From Thermococcus sp. (GTDB taxonomy: Archaea; Methanobacteriota_B; Thermococci; Thermococcales; Thermococcaceae): a stretch of DNA of 55,082 nucleotides. This document shows positions 9,290 to 19,088 of this stretch, piece after piece. Location of the stretch: the NCBI RefSeq assembly GCF_015523185.1, contig NZ_WAKV01000022.1:1-55082 (forward strand). Direction: 5' to 3'. Position 1 is the first letter of the stretch. Every line of letters begins with the position of its first letter. Under the pieces are notes generated by a model, which did no database searches, was not told the origin of the DNA, and saw nothing but the letters and a program-made list of their open reading frames with translations. Both the position numbers and the translations under genes were made by a program.

Positions 9290-9682
9290 ATGACTCTGCT
9301 TGACCCGCTTGCGAACGCTCTTTCCCACATAACCAACAGCGAGAGGGTTGGAAAGAAAGAAGTTTACATAAAGCCCGCCTCCAAGCTAATCGGCGAAGTG
9401 TTGAGGGTTATGCAAGAGAACGGCTATATCGGCGAGTTTGAGTTCATAGACGATGGCAGGGCTGGTATCTACAGGGTTCAGCTCATAGGTAAGATAAACA
9501 AGGCCGGAGCTATCAAACCGAGGTTCCCGGTTAAGGCCAAGGACTACGAGTACTGGGAGAAGAGGTTCCTCCCGGCTTTCGAGTTCGGTATACTCATAGT
9601 CTCGACCTCCCAGGGCGTTATGACTCACAAAGAGGCCCTTGAGAAGGGCATTGGCGGAAGGCTGATAGCCTACGTCTACTGA
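9290..9682 (+). CDS. rps8: Small-subunit ribosomal protein uS8 (S8)
   Basis: The 130-residue protein opens [20 protein letters not shown] and ends with [20 protein letters not shown], the conserved STS/GGxL region that binds helix 21 of 16S rRNA. It is preceded by GAGGTGAGAGGCG. Confidence 0.97.
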   Translation: MTLLDPLANALSHITNSERVGKKEVYIKPASKLIGEVLRVMQENGYIGEFEFIDDGRAGIYRVQLIGKINKAGAIKPRFPVKAKDYEYWEKRFLPAFEFGILIVSTSQGVMTHKEALEKGIGGRLIAYVY

Positions 9683-9692
9683 GGTGAGAGAA

Positions 9693-10247
9693 ATGCCGAT
9701 AGACGCGTGGGTAAGGGAAGAGGTTGAGATTCCAGAGGGCGTTGAGGTCACCGTTGAGAACAACATCGTCAAGGTCAAGGGGCCGAAGGGGGAACTTGAG
9801 AGAGAGTTCAAGTACCCTGGCGTTCAGATATTCACTGAGGATGGTAAGGTCGTTATCTACAAGGAGTTCCCAAGGAAGAAGGACATCGCCATAGCGAGAA
9901 CCTTCAAGGCTCACATAGCCAACATGATTAAGGGCGTCACTGAGGGCTTCACCTACAAGCTTAAGGTTGTTTACAGCCACTTCCCAATCTCAGTTAAAGT
10001 TCAGGGTGACGAGGTCGTCATTGAGAACTTTCTTGGCGAGAAGGCTCCAAGGAGGGCCAAGATACTGCCCGGTGTGACCGTTAAGGTTCGTGGTCAGGAG
10101 ATAACCGTTGAGGGAATTGACAAGGAAGCCGTTGGTCAGACCGCGGCAAACATCGAGCAGGCCACGAGGATAACAAAGTGGGATAGAAGAGTATTCCAGG
10201 ATGGTATTTACATAGTTGAGAAGGCTGGCAAGCCGATAAAGTTCTGA
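9693..10247 (+). CDS. rpl6: Large-subunit ribosomal protein uL6 (L6)
   Basis: The ATG at 9693 follows GAGGTGAGAGAA and gives [20 protein letters not shown] (184 residues). The two repeated uL6 folds are visible, with [12 protein letters not shown] in the first and [20 protein letters not shown] in the second. uL6 lies at the stalk base near the sarcin-ricin loop. Confidence 0.96.
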   Translation: MPIDAWVREEVEIPEGVEVTVENNIVKVKGPKGELEREFKYPGVQIFTEDGKVVIYKEFPRKKDIAIARTFKAHIANMIKGVTEGFTYKLKVVYSHFPISVKVQGDEVVIENFLGEKAPRRAKILPGVTVKVRGQEITVEGIDKEAVGQTAANIEQATRITKWDRRVFQDGIYIVEKAGKPIKF

Positions 10248-10257
10248 GGTGTGAGAA

Positions 10258-10641
10258 ATGGACGAGAAGGCGAGACTCCTTAGGGTGAGGGCTAAGCTCA
10301 AGAGGAAGAAGCCGAGGTTCCTCCGCCAGGAGTGGTGGAGGTTTCCGAAGTTCAAGAACGACCCCAAGTGGAGAAGGCCGAAGGGAATTGACAGCAAGAT
10401 GAGGCTCAAGAAGAAGGGCAAGCCACGCTCACCAAGCATAGGCTGGAGCTCACCTAAAGCCGTTCGCGGACTTCACCCGAGCGGTTACGAGGAAGTCCTC
10501 GTTCACAACGTCAAGGAGCTTGAGGCCATAGACCCGACCAGGCAGGCCGCCAGGATAGCGAGAACCGTCGGTGCGAGGAAGAGAGAGGTTATACTTGCCA
10601 GGGCCAAGGAGCTCGGGATTAAGGTCCTCAACGCGAGGTGA
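10258..10641 (+). CDS. rpl32e: Large-subunit ribosomal protein eL32 (L32e)
   Basis: The 127-residue basic protein has the conserved [27 protein letters not shown] and the eL32 signature [20 protein letters not shown]. It is found in archaea and eukaryotes but not in bacteria. It overlaps the extended open frame of eL19. Confidence 0.97.
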   Translation: MDEKARLLRVRAKLKRKKPRFLRQEWWRFPKFKNDPKWRRPKGIDSKMRLKKKGKPRSPSIGWSSPKAVRGLHPSGYEEVLVHNVKELEAIDPTRQAARIARTVGARKREVILARAKELGIKVLNAR

Positions 10642-10646
10642 TGTTC

Positions 10647-11093
10647 ATGCTCAAGATGCAGAGAAGGATTGCCGCCGACATTTTGAAGTGCGGTGAGAAC
10701 AGGGTTTGGATTGACCCCGAGAGGATTGACGATGTTGCCGCCGCGATAACCCGTGAGGACATTAAGAGGCTCATTCACGATGGCGTCATAAAGAAGAAGC
10801 CCATCAAGGGCCAGAGCAGGGCTCGCGCGAGAGCCTTCCACGAGGCCAGGAAGAAGGGGCGCCACAGGGGCCCCGGAAGCAGGAAGGGTAAGAAGACTGC
10901 CAGGATGGGCAAGAAGGAAGTCTGGATGATGACCATAAGGGCTCTCAGGAAGGAACTCAGGAAGCTTAAGGCTGAGGGCAAGATTGACGCCCACACCTAC
11001 AGGAGGCTCTACATAAGGGCCAAGGGTGGCCAGTTCAAGAACAAGAGGCAGCTCTACCTGTTTATGCAGGAGCACGGTATCTTGAAGGAGTGA
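10647..11093 (+). CDS. rpl19e: Large-subunit ribosomal protein eL19 (L19e)
   Basis: The third in-frame ATG, at 10647, is best placed behind GCGAGGTGATGTTC and gives [20 protein letters not shown] (148 residues). The middle is strongly basic ([20 protein letters not shown]), and the end [20 protein letters not shown] is typical. Archaeal and eukaryotic only; it forms part of an intersubunit bridge. Confidence 0.96.
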   Translation: MLKMQRRIAADILKCGENRVWIDPERIDDVAAAITREDIKRLIHDGVIKKKPIKGQSRARARAFHEARKKGRHRGPGSRKGKKTARMGKKEVWMMTIRALRKELRKLKAEGKIDAHTYRRLYIRAKGGQFKNKRQLYLFMQEHGILKE

Positions 11094-11103
11094 GGTGAGA
11101 TAA

Positions 11104-11709
11104 ATGGCGAGAGGACCAAGGTATAGGGTTCCCTTTAGGAGGAGGAGAGAGGGTAAGACCAACTACCACAAGAGGCTCAAGCTCCTCAAGAGCAAGAAGC
11201 CGAGGCTCGTTGTTAGAAAGAGCCTCAACCATCACATAGCCCAGATTATAGTCTACGACCCCAAGGGCGACAGGACTATAGTTTCCGCCCACACCAGGGA
11301 GCTTATCAGGGACTTCGGCTGGAAGGGTCACACCGGAAACACCCCGAGCGCTTATCTGCTCGGTCTCCTCATAGGTTATAAGGCGAAACAGGCCGGTGTT
11401 GAGGAAGCCATACTCGACATAGGTCTCCACCCGCCGACCAGGGGCTCAAGCGTTTTCGCAGTCCTAAAGGGTGCTGTAGATGCTGGCTTGAACGTCCCGC
11501 ACAGCGAGGAGATATTCCCCGAGGACTACAGGATAAGGGGCGAGCACATAGCGGAGTACGCCAAGGCCCTTAAAGAAGAAGACGAGAGCCTCTACAGGAG
11601 GCAGTTCGGTGGCTACCTTGTCAAGGGCCTTGAGCCCGAGAAGCTCCCCGAGCACTTTGATGAGGTTAAGGCCAAGATAATCGAGAAGTTTGAGGGGGCG
11701 AGAGAATGA
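11104..11709 (+). CDS. rpl18: Large-subunit ribosomal protein uL18 (L18)
   Basis: The 201-residue archaeal-length protein begins [20 protein letters not shown] and contains [20 protein letters not shown] and a 5S rRNA-binding region with [20 protein letters not shown]. It forms the central protuberance with uL5. The end overlaps the start of uS5 by four bases. Confidence 0.97.
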   Translation: MARGPRYRVPFRRRREGKTNYHKRLKLLKSKKPRLVVRKSLNHHIAQIIVYDPKGDRTIVSAHTRELIRDFGWKGHTGNTPSAYLLGLLIGYKAKQAGVEEAILDIGLHPPTRGSSVFAVLKGAVDAGLNVPHSEEIFPEDYRIRGEHIAEYAKALKEEDESLYRRQFGGYLVKGLEPEKLPEHFDEVKAKIIEKFEGARE

Positions 11710-12410
11710 GCGACCCGAGAGAGATTGCCCAGAGGGTTCTTGAGGAGTGGGAGCCAAAAACGAAACTCGGAAGGCTCGTTAAGGAAGGCCAGATAACTGA
11801 CATTCACGAGATATTCAGGAAGGGTTACCAGATAAAGGAGCCCGAGATAGTTGACGTCCTCCTTCCCGAGGTTAACCTCAGGGAGAACCAGGAAGTGCTC
11901 GACATTGCTTTGACCGTTAGAATGACCGACAGCGGTAGGAGGATTCGCTTCCGCGTTCTCGCGGCCGTTGGCAACAGGGACGGCTACGTCGGCCTTGGAA
12001 TCGGTCACGGAAGGGAAGTCGGTATAGCCATCAGGAAAGCCATCAGTTACGCCAAGATGAACATCATCGAAATCAAGCGCGGCTGTGGTTCTTGGGAATG
12101 CAGGTGCAGAAGGCCACACTCGATTCCCTTTGCCGTCGAGGGCAAAGAGGGTAGCGTTAGAGTTAAGCTCATGCCCGGACCGCGTGGCCTTGGTCTCGTC
12201 ATAGGTGACGTCGGCAAGAAGATACTGAGCCTCGCTGGTGTACAGGACGTCTGGTCACAGACCCTCGGTGAGACGAGAACAACGGTCAACTTCGCCAAAG
12301 CTGTCTTTAACGCCCTCTACAATACCAACCGCGTAGCTATACAGCCAGGTATGGAGGAGAAGTACGGTATCGTCGTCGGCAGGGCGATGCCCCAGAGCTT
12401 TGAGCTGTGA
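11706..12410 (+). CDS. rps5: Small-subunit ribosomal protein uS5 (S5)
   Basis: The 234-residue protein has the double-stranded RNA-binding-like motif [20 protein letters not shown] and [20 protein letters not shown], and the C-terminal [28 protein letters not shown] (about residues 119-126) is an archaeal/eukaryotic insertion. uS5 shapes the mRNA entry tunnel and decoding accuracy. Confidence 0.97.
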   Translation: MSDPREIAQRVLEEWEPKTKLGRLVKEGQITDIHEIFRKGYQIKEPEIVDVLLPEVNLRENQEVLDIALTVRMTDSGRRIRFRVLAAVGNRDGYVGLGIGHGREVGIAIRKAISYAKMNIIEIKRGCGSWECRCRRPHSIPFAVEGKEGSVRVKLMPGPRGLGLVIGDVGKKILSLAGVQDVWSQTLGETRTTVNFAKAVFNALYNTNRVAIQPGMEEKYGIVVGRAMPQSFEL

Positions 12411-12421
12411 GGTGAGAGGAG

Positions 12422-12889
12422 ATGGCTAAGTTAGCGCTCATAAGGCTTAGGAGTGGAATTAGGGCAAGGGGTGAAGTTAGGGATACCCTCGCCATGCTCT
12501 GCCTTCACAGGATTAACCACCTCGTCATAGTCGATGACACCCCCAGCTACCGCGGGATGATACAGAAGGTCAAGGACTACATCACCTGGGGCGAGATTGA
12601 CAAGGAAACCCTCGTCAAGCTCCTCAGAAAGCGCGGAAGACTCGTCGGCAACAAGCCTATCACAGATGAGTACGTTCAAGAGAAACTCGGGATGAGCCTT
12701 GAGGAGTTCGCTGAAAAAGTTATCAACGGCGAGATGAAGCTCAGGGACTTGCCGAATATCAAGCCCGTCTTCAGGCTCCACCCGCCGAGGGGAGGACTCA
12801 AGGGAAGCAAGAAGCGCTCATTCAAGGAGGGTGGGGCCCTCGGCTACAGGGGCGAGAAGATTAACGAGCTCATTGAGAGAATGCTCTGA
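12422..12889 (+). CDS. rpl30: Large-subunit ribosomal protein uL30 (L30)
   Basis: The 155-residue protein starts [20 protein letters not shown], followed by [20 protein letters not shown]. The longer archaeal/eukaryotic form is seen, with the C-terminal [20 protein letters not shown] extension. A GAGGTGAGAGGAG site precedes the start. Confidence 0.97.
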   Translation: MAKLALIRLRSGIRARGEVRDTLAMLCLHRINHLVIVDDTPSYRGMIQKVKDYITWGEIDKETLVKLLRKRGRLVGNKPITDEYVQEKLGMSLEEFAEKVINGEMKLRDLPNIKPVFRLHPPRGGLKGSKKRSFKEGGALGYRGEKINELIERML

Positions 12890-12900
12890 GGTGGCGAGAG

Positions 12901-13347
12901 ATGATTAGGAGGAGGAAAAAGGTTAGGAAACTTCGAGGAAGTCACACTCATGGTTGGGGCTGTAAGAAGAAGCACCGCGGCGGTGGAAGCAAGGGCGGCC
13001 GCGGTATGGCTGGTACCGGTAAGAGGAAGGACCAGAAGTTTACCTGGACCATCAAATATGCCCCTGACCACCTTGGGAAGAGGGGCTTCCACAGGCCCAA
13101 GGCGGTAACTTACATCCCCAAGGTCATTAACCTAAGCGACATCGACGAGAACTTCGAGCTCTTCAGGGACATGGGCGTCATCTACGAGGAGGAAGGAAAG
13201 CTCGTCTTCGATGCGACCCAGCTTGGCGTTGACAAAGTTCTCGGCACAGGAAAGCTTACCCGCGCAATCGTTGTCAAGGCATACTACGTTACGCCGAAGG
13301 CCGAGGAGAAGATTAAGGCCGCCGGTGGCGAGGTTATCCTCGCCTGA
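12901..13347 (+). CDS. rpl15: Large-subunit ribosomal protein uL15 (L15)
   Basis: The 148-residue protein carries the glycine- and basic-rich N-terminus [20 protein letters not shown] and [19 protein letters not shown] typical of archaeal uL15, and ends with [20 protein letters not shown]. It is the last ribosomal gene before secY, an order shared with bacteria. Confidence 0.97.
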   Translation: MIRRRKKVRKLRGSHTHGWGCKKKHRGGGSKGGRGMAGTGKRKDQKFTWTIKYAPDHLGKRGFHRPKAVTYIPKVINLSDIDENFELFRDMGVIYEEEGKLVFDATQLGVDKVLGTGKLTRAIVVKAYYVTPKAEEKIKAAGGEVILA

Positions 13348-13376
13348 TTTCTTTCAACTTTTGGCGGGTGTCGACT

Positions 13377-14828
13377 ATGGGAAAGGTTAGGGACATTGTT
13401 TACGCCATAGAGCGCTATTTCCCCGAAGTTGAGAGGCCGAAAAGACACGTTCCCCTTAAGGAGAAGTTCATGTGGACGGGCATAGTTTTACTGTTGTACT
13501 TCATCCTCGCTGAAATCCCACTGTATGGAATCCCGCCCAAGGTTCAGGATTACTTCGCAACGCTCCGTTTTGTGCTCGCCGGTAGAAGCGGTTCCCTCTT
13601 AACCCTGGGTATCGGTCCCATCGTTACCGCGAGTATAATCATGCAACTCCTCGTCGGTTCTGAAATAGTTAAACTCGATCTCTCGAATCCAGAGGATAGA
13701 AGGTTTTACCAGGCCACTCAGAAGTTATTCTCAGTGTTCATGAGCTTCTTCGAAGCGGCCATCTACGTCTTCGCCGGTGCCTTTGGTAAAGTTAGCACAT
13801 CAATTGGAGCGTTTCAGACGGTTACAAGTCCAGATGGGTTCATCTATATTGGGCTAGGCCTTGCAATACTGATAATCCTTCAGCTCGGCTTTGCATCAAC
13901 GATGCTCATACTCCTCGACGAGCTCGTGAGCAAGTGGGGAATCGGAAGTGGTATAAGCCTGTTCATTGCCGCTGGAGTCTCGCAGACTGTCATCTATAAG
14001 GCCCTTGCCCCCGTTCCGAGCAAGGAGTACATAGACCCGCTCACAGGCCAGCCGGCAATAGTCGGTGCCATCCCGGCTTTTATACAGCACCTGCTTAAGG
14101 GGGACATAACCGGTGCCATTTACCGCGGTGGAACCCTGCCGGATATGGTCAAGTTAACTGGAACGATTGTGGTGTTTCTAATCGTCGTTTACCTCGAGAG
14201 CATGCGTGTTGAGATTCCACTCAGTTACGGCCGCGTTACCGTCCGCGGTAGGTATCCAATAAGGTTCATGTACGTCAGCAACATTCCAATAATCCTCACC
14301 ATGGCCCTCTACGCTAACATCCAGCTCTGGGCTAGGCTACTTAACAACTATGGCATAACGTGGCTAGGAACCTTCGACCAGAACGGATATCCTGCCAGCG
14401 GTTTCGTCACCTACCTCTACCCGCCTAGGGATATCTTCCATGTTATCGCCGACCCGTGGAGGGCGTTCGTATACGCTATAATGACTATCTTCTGGTCGCT
14501 GATATTCGGTTTCCTGTGGGTTGAGCTTACTGGCCTCGATGCCAAAAGCATAGCTAGGCAGCTCCAGCAGGCAGGACTTCAAATTCCTGGATTCAGGCGC
14601 GACCCGAGAATTCTTGAGAGAGTCCTCCAGCGCTATATACCATACGTTACCTTTTGGGGTTCCTTCACACTAGCATTAGTTGCAGTGCTTGCGGACTTCC
14701 TCGGTGCCTTGGGAACGGGAACTGGAATACTGCTGACCGTTGGTATACTCTACAGGTTCTACGAAGAGATAGCCAGGGAGCAGGCAACGGAGATGTTCCC
14801 AGCTCTTAGAAGGTTCTTTGCCAAGTGA
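13377..14828 (+). CDS. secY: Preprotein translocase subunit SecY (Sec61 alpha)
   Basis: The ATG at 13377, behind GGCGGGTGTCGACT, gives a 483-residue protein. About ten membrane helices are visible, with a short plug-like segment ([20 protein letters not shown]) after the first helix, the cytosolic loops [20 protein letters not shown] and [20 protein letters not shown], and a last helix before MFPALRRFF. It forms the protein-conducting channel. Placement after uL15 couples translocon and ribosome expression. Confidence 0.97.
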   Translation: MGKVRDIVYAIERYFPEVERPKRHVPLKEKFMWTGIVLLLYFILAEIPLYGIPPKVQDYFATLRFVLAGRSGSLLTLGIGPIVTASIIMQLLVGSEIVKLDLSNPEDRRFYQATQKLFSVFMSFFEAAIYVFAGAFGKVSTSIGAFQTVTSPDGFIYIGLGLAILIILQLGFASTMLILLDELVSKWGIGSGISLFIAAGVSQTVIYKALAPVPSKEYIDPLTGQPAIVGAIPAFIQHLLKGDITGAIYRGGTLPDMVKLTGTIVVFLIVVYLESMRVEIPLSYGRVTVRGRYPIRFMYVSNIPIILTMALYANIQLWARLLNNYGITWLGTFDQNGYPASGFVTYLYPPRDIFHVIADPWRAFVYAIMTIFWSLIFGFLWVELTGLDAKSIARQLQQAGLQIPGFRRDPRILERVLQRYIPYVTFWGSFTLALVAVLADFLGALGTGTGILLTVGILYRFYEEIAREQATEMFPALRRFFAK

Positions 14829-14842
14829 CTTTCCTTTTTTGC

Positions 14843-14857
14843 AAAACCTTTTAAGGC
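14843..14857 (+). promoter_or_regulatory. Likely promoter of adk
   Basis: The stretch between secY and adk contains an oligo-T run (TTTCCTTTTTT) right after the secY stop, which could terminate transcription, and then AAAACCTTTTAAGGC, a BRE/TATA-like element about 48 bases upstream of the adk start codon. A separate promoter for the adk group is therefore plausible. Confidence 0.5.
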
Positions 14858-14897
14858 CGTTTTTCCTTTACCCATCAGAACCTCCCGGGTGAGAGCT

Positions 14898-15488
14898 ATG
14901 CCGTTTGTGGTCATGATTACTGGCATTCCAGGGGTTGGTAAGAGTACCATCACTAGACTTGCCCTCAAGAGAACCCGGGCCAAGTTCAGGCTCGTTAACT
15001 TTGGAGACCTAATGTTTGAGGAAGCCGTTAAAGCGGGTCTCGTTAAGCACAGAGATGAGATGAGAAAGCTTGACCCGAAAACGCAAAGGGGGCTCCAGCT
15101 CAAAGCGGCGCAGAAGATAGTAGAGATAGCCAAGGAGGAACCTGTTCTACTCGATACCCACGCGACAATAAGGACCCCAGTGGGGTACCTTCTTGGCTTT
15201 CCTAGGGAGGTTATTGAGGTTATAAACCCAAACTTCATAGTTATAATTGAAGCAACGCCTAGCGAGATTCTGGGTAGACGTCTCAGGGACCTCAAGAGGG
15301 ACAGGGACGTTGAAACCGAGGAGCAGATTGAGAGGCATCAGGACCTGAACAGGGCTGCCGCAGTAAGTTATGCTATGCACTCCAACGCCCTAATAAAGAT
15401 AATCGAGAATCACGAAGACAAGGGTTTGGAGGAAGCTGTTAACGAACTCGTTCAAGTGCTTGACCTGGCGGTGAGTGAGTATGATTGA
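14898..15488 (+). CDS. adkA: Archaeal-type adenylate kinase
   Basis: The ATG at 14898 gives 196 residues with a P-loop GIPGVGKST at residues 9-17, [12 protein letters not shown] for nucleotide recognition, and [17 protein letters not shown]. This matches the archaeal AdkA family, distinct from bacterial adenylate kinases, which interconverts ATP+AMP and 2 ADP. The gene lies between secY and an Oxa1-like gene, the standard archaeal order. Confidence 0.93.
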   Translation: MPFVVMITGIPGVGKSTITRLALKRTRAKFRLVNFGDLMFEEAVKAGLVKHRDEMRKLDPKTQRGLQLKAAQKIVEIAKEEPVLLDTHATIRTPVGYLLGFPREVIEVINPNFIVIIEATPSEILGRRLRDLKRDRDVETEEQIERHQDLNRAAAVSYAMHSNALIKIIENHEDKGLEEAVNELVQVLDLAVSEYD

Positions 15489-16005
15489 GAGTATATATCA
15501 AGCCCTCAACAATGTATTCGGGCCCTTTATAATGAACTATCAGCCCCTCTGGGTAATAACTTTTATGGGGTTCATAATCGGGGGGTTTTACACACTGCTT
15601 TACTACTTCTTCACTGATATCGAGAAGCAGAGAAAACTGCAGAAGCTCGCAAAGGAGGTTCAGAGGGAAATGAGGGAAGCCCAGAAAAGCGGGGATGAGA
15701 AGAAGCTCCGGAAGGCCCAGCAAAAACAGCTCGAGCTCATGAAAATGCAGGGAGAGTTAATGAGACAGCAAATGGTTCCAATGCTTCTCACGATGCCCAT
15801 ATTCTGGATATTCTTTAGCTGGCTTAGAATGTGGTACACGGAGGTTGCCATAGTCAAGGCCCCCTTCAACTTCTTCCTCTTTGACTGGTTCCACAGGATG
15901 TACCACTCAGCCCTCTCGGGAAGTGAACTGGGTTATCTCGGCTGGTACGTCCTTTCGAGCTATGTGATTGGTATGGTCCTAAGAAAGCTCCTTGACATGG
16001 GATAA
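15481..16005 (+). CDS. DUF106 membrane protein of the Oxa1/YidC/EMC3 superfamily
   Basis: Translation is best started at the ATG at 15481 (174 residues), overlapping adk by eight bases. Three hydrophobic segments are visible (about 18-38, 95-115 and 145-165), with a charged helical hairpin between the first and second ([20 protein letters not shown]). This is the archaeal DUF106/Ylp1 family related to YidC and EMC3, thought to insert membrane proteins. Its position beside secY supports that role. Confidence 0.85.
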   Translation: MIESIYQALNNVFGPFIMNYQPLWVITFMGFIIGGFYTLLYYFFTDIEKQRKLQKLAKEVQREMREAQKSGDEKKLRKAQQKQLELMKMQGELMRQQMVPMLLTMPIFWIFFSWLRMWYTEVAIVKAPFNFFLFDWFHRMYHSALSGSELGYLGWYVLSSYVIGMVLRKLLDMG

Positions 16006-16046
16006 ATTTAAAAACGCTCCGCTGAAAGGGGTTGCGAGGTGAGAGT

Positions 16047-16316
16047 ATGAAGCCGATGTATCGCTCAAGGTCATGGAGGAGGAAGTACGTTAGGACTCCG
16101 GGAGGAAGAACGGTGATACACTTCGAGAGGAGAAAGCCAAAGATAGCCCACTGCGCCCTCTGTGGCAGGCCACTCAACGGAGTTCCTCGTGGAAGGCCGA
16201 GCGAGCTCAGAAAGCTCCCTAAGACCAAAAAGAGGCCCGAGAGACCCTATCCGAACCTCTGCCCGAGCTGTATGAGGAAGGTTATGAAGGCCCAGGTCAG
16301 GGCTTCCCTTGGATGA
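16047..16316 (+). CDS. rpl34e: Large-subunit ribosomal protein eL34 (L34e)
   Basis: The 89-residue protein starts [20 protein letters not shown] behind GAGGTGAGAGT. Two Cys pairs, CALC (about 36-39) and CPSC (about 73-76), form a zinc site. eL34 is confined to archaea and eukaryotes. It is followed nine bases later by cmk. Confidence 0.95.
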   Translation: MKPMYRSRSWRRKYVRTPGGRTVIHFERRKPKIAHCALCGRPLNGVPRGRPSELRKLPKTKKRPERPYPNLCPSCMRKVMKAQVRASLG

Positions 16317-16325
16317 GGTGCGCCT

Positions 16326-16904
16326 ATGCCCAAGGGCTGCCTCGTTATAACAGTCAGCGGTCTGGCCGGGTCCGGAACAACAACCCTCTGCAGAAACCTG
16401 GCCAAGCACTACGGCTTTAAGCACATCTACGCCGGTTTGATATTCCGGCAGATGGCCAAGGAAAGGGGCATGACCCTCGAGGAGTTTCAGAAGTATGTGG
16501 AGCTTCATCCAGAGATAGACAGGGAAGTTGACAGGAGGCAGGTCGAGGCGGCCAAGGAATGTAACGTCGTCATTGAGGGTCGTTTAGCCGGCTGGATGGT
16601 TAAGGACGCCGACCTTAAGATATGGCTCGACGCTCCCATAATGGAGCGCGCCAGGAGAGTCGCTAAGAGAGAAGGTATCTCAGTTGAGGAGGCCTTTGTT
16701 CAGATTGCTGAGAGGGAGAAGCAGAACAGGAAAAGGTATTTAAACCTCTACGGGATTGACATCGAGGACAAGTCGATTTATGATTTAATCATAAACACTG
16801 CCAAATGGGGTCCCGATGGGGTCTTCGCGATTGTGAAGGCCGCCATCGACCACCTTTACCCCGACGGCGACGCGGGGTCTAACAAAGGTAAGGAGGTGGG
16901 ATGA
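16326..16904 (+). CDS. cmk: Cytidylate kinase
   Basis: The 192-residue protein has the archaeal Cmk P-loop variant GLAGSGTTT (residues 12-20), IEGRLAGWM and KIWLDAPIMERARRVAKREG. It phosphorylates CMP/dCMP. Genomic placement between eL34 and eL14 is conserved in related archaea. The stop codon abuts the next ATG with no gap. Confidence 0.92.
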   Translation: MPKGCLVITVSGLAGSGTTTLCRNLAKHYGFKHIYAGLIFRQMAKERGMTLEEFQKYVELHPEIDREVDRRQVEAAKECNVVIEGRLAGWMVKDADLKIWLDAPIMERARRVAKREGISVEEAFVQIAEREKQNRKRYLNLYGIDIEDKSIYDLIINTAKWGPDGVFAIVKAAIDHLYPDGDAGSNKGKEVG

Positions 16905-17156
16905 ATGCCAGCTATTGAGGTCGGAAGGATTGCCGTCGTTATTGCCGGAAGGAGGGCCGGACAGAAGGTCGTCGTTGCCGACATAATAGACAAAAACTTC
17001 GTCCTTGTTACCGGCGCTGGTCTAAACAAGGTCAAGCGCAGGAGGATGAACGTCAAGCACCTTGAGCCCCTCCCGGAGAAAGTTAACATCGAGCGCGGTG
17101 CTTCCGACGAGGAGATAAAGAAGGCCCTCGAAGAGGCCGGCATAAGCCTCGAGTGA
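16905..17156 (+). CDS. rpl14e: Large-subunit ribosomal protein eL14 (L14e)
   Basis: The short 83-residue protein has the KOW-like fold with [20 protein letters not shown] and [20 protein letters not shown], as in archaeal eL14. Its stop codon lies inside the terminator hairpin that follows. Confidence 0.95.
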   Translation: MPAIEVGRIAVVIAGRRAGQKVVVADIIDKNFVLVTGAGLNKVKRRRMNVKHLEPLPEKVNIERGASDEEIKKALEEAGISLE

Positions 17157-17180
17157 GGAAACATTCCTCACTCTTTTCCT
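17151..17180 (+). terminator. Hairpin with T-rich tail after eL14
   Basis: GAGTGAGGAA (17151-17160) pairs perfectly with TTCCTCACTC (17164-17173), a 10-bp stem with a three-base loop, followed by TTTTCCT. It overlaps the eL14 stop codon and looks like a bacterial-type intrinsic terminator, although archaea mostly rely on oligo-T alone. Confidence 0.55.
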
Positions 17181-17227
17181 CAATAATTTCTTAACACCTT
17201 ACCATGTTCTTTTTCTTGGTGGTGGGA

Positions 17228-17944
17228 ATGAGAACTGCTCTAGTTACTGGCGCAACGGGGGGTATCGGAAGGCTCCTTGTCAGGGCTCTGGTTGAGAAGG
17301 ACTTTCGCGTTATTGGTGTGGGAAGGAGAAAGGAGAGGCTTGAGGAACTAAAGTCTCTTAGGAACTTCTCCTATATCCTTGCCGATTTGAGCGAGCCCAA
17401 TGTCGCAAGAAAAATTTCCGATTCCCTTGGAGAGTTTGGTGTTAAAAGGCTTGATGTTCTCGTAAACAACGCCGGTTACGCAATCAGGAAGCCCCTTCTA
17501 GAGCATTCTGATGAGGAACTTGAGAACCTTTTCAAGGTAAACACCCTTGCTCCGGTGGAACTTACCCGTGAGCTTCTGCCTTTCCTTGGTGAGGGCTCGA
17601 CAGTTGTTTTTGTGATAAGCGGGGTTGCCTTTGTGAACGTCCCGGAGTTACCGTCATACTGCGCCGCTAAAGGAGCTTTGCACTATCTAGCTGTGAACCT
17701 TGAGAGAGAACTAAGGGAAAGAGGAATCCACGTTATGCGTGTTTATCCCAAGCAGGTTAAAACGGAGTTTTTCACACGGAACAACGTACCCTATCCAAAG
17801 GGTTCAATAGAGCCCGAAGATGTCGTTAATGCGATAATGAAAGGCCTTGAGAAAGGCAAGCGGGAGGTTTTCGTGCCCAGTTATCTGAAGCTTATCAAGT
17901 ACCTCCCCAACTGTCCCGTTTTCACGTATCGTTTCCGGTATTAG
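17228..17944 (+). CDS. Short-chain dehydrogenase/reductase
   Basis: The ATG at 17228 follows GGTGGTGGGA and gives 238 residues. The Rossmann motif TGATGGIG (about 7-14), the NNAG motif, a serine in VISG and the catalytic YCAAK (Y-x3-K) are all intact, so this should be an active NAD(P)-dependent oxidoreductase. The substrate cannot be predicted. The gene separates eL14 and cbf5 and has its own ribosome binding site behind a terminator-like hairpin. Confidence 0.85.
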   Translation: MRTALVTGATGGIGRLLVRALVEKDFRVIGVGRRKERLEELKSLRNFSYILADLSEPNVARKISDSLGEFGVKRLDVLVNNAGYAIRKPLLEHSDEELENLFKVNTLAPVELTRELLPFLGEGSTVVFVISGVAFVNVPELPSYCAAKGALHYLAVNLERELRERGIHVMRVYPKQVKTEFFTRNNVPYPKGSIEPEDVVNAIMKGLEKGKREVFVPSYLKLIKYLPNCPVFTYRFRY

Positions 17945-18002
17945 GTGGGTTTATAAGGCAATATTTTGAGTCTTGGTCGATAACGCTCATCTGGTGATGC
18001 TC

Positions 18003-19013
18003 ATGGCAAGGGATGAAGTTAGGAGAATCCTTCCGGCAGATATAAAGCGGGAAGTTCTAGTTAAGGACGAGAAGGCCGAGACCAACCCGAAGTGGGGCTT
18101 TCCCCCTGAGAATAGACCGATTGAGATGCACATGCAGTTCGGAATTATAAACCTTGATAAGCCCCCCGGCCCGACGAGCCACGAAGTTGTTGCGTGGATT
18201 AAGAAGCTCTTCAACCTGAGCAAGGCTGGTCACGGCGGAACCCTCGACCCGAAGGTCAGTGGCGTTTTGCCGGTTGCTTTAGAGAGGGCCACCAGAGTTG
18301 TTCAGGCACTTCTTCCTGCAGGAAAGGAGTACGTCGCTCTGATGCACCTCCACGGTGACGTCCCTGAGGACAAAATTCTAGCAGTCATGAGGGAATTTCA
18401 GGGGGAGATTATCCAGAGGCCACCGCTTAGGAGCGCGGTGAAGAGAAGGCTGAGGACAAGGAAGGTTTACTACATTGATGTCCTCGAGATAGAGGGTAGG
18501 GACGTTCTCTTCAGGGTGGGCGTCGAGGCTGGAACCTACATCCGTTCGCTCATCCACCACATAGGCTTGGCTCTCGGTGTTGGAGCCCACATGGCCGAGC
18601 TCAGGAGAACTAGGAGTGGACCTTTCAAGGAAGACGAGACGCTAGTGACGCTTCACGACCTCGTTGATTATTACCACTTCTGGAAGGAGGATGGGGTTGA
18701 GAAGTATTTCAGGCAGGCGATACAGCCGATGGAGAAGGCTGTTGAACACCTCCCCAAGGTCTGGATTAGAGACTCCGCCGTTGCGGCAGTTACCCATGGT
18801 GCAGATTTAGCGGTCCCCGGCATAGTAAAGCTCCACAAGGGCATCAAGAAGGGCGACCTCGTTGCCATAATGACCCTCAAGGATGAGCTCGTCGCTCTGG
18901 GAAAGGCCAAGATGAGCAGCGCTGACATGCTGAGGAAGAGCAAGGGCATAGCGGTTGACGTGGACAAGGTCTTCATGCCGAGGGACTGGTATCCGAAACT
19001 TTGGGCCAAGTGA
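18003..19013 (+). CDS. cbf5: tRNA/rRNA pseudouridine synthase Cbf5 (TruB family)
   Basis: The ATG at 18003 gives MARDEVRRILPADIKREVL (336 residues), as in Pyrococcus Cbf5. The catalytic loop GHGGTLDPKVSG carries the aspartate (D82). The middle has RPPLRSAVKRRLRTRKVY and AGTYIRSLIHHIG, and a C-terminal PUA domain spans about 250-330. Cbf5 is the pseudouridine synthase of H/ACA RNPs and can also modify tRNA position 55. Confidence 0.96.
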   Translation: MARDEVRRILPADIKREVLVKDEKAETNPKWGFPPENRPIEMHMQFGIINLDKPPGPTSHEVVAWIKKLFNLSKAGHGGTLDPKVSGVLPVALERATRVVQALLPAGKEYVALMHLHGDVPEDKILAVMREFQGEIIQRPPLRSAVKRRLRTRKVYYIDVLEIEGRDVLFRVGVEAGTYIRSLIHHIGLALGVGAHMAELRRTRSGPFKEDETLVTLHDLVDYYHFWKEDGVEKYFRQAIQPMEKAVEHLPKVWIRDSAVAAVTHGADLAVPGIVKLHKGIKKGDLVAIMTLKDELVALGKAKMSSADMLRKSKGIAVDVDKVFMPRDWYPKLWAK

Positions 19014-19088
19014 GTGCGCTTTTGCCACATCTTTTTACCCGACTCTGTGCAAGCAAAGGTTGATAAACCCCTTCTCTTACCCTCCACT

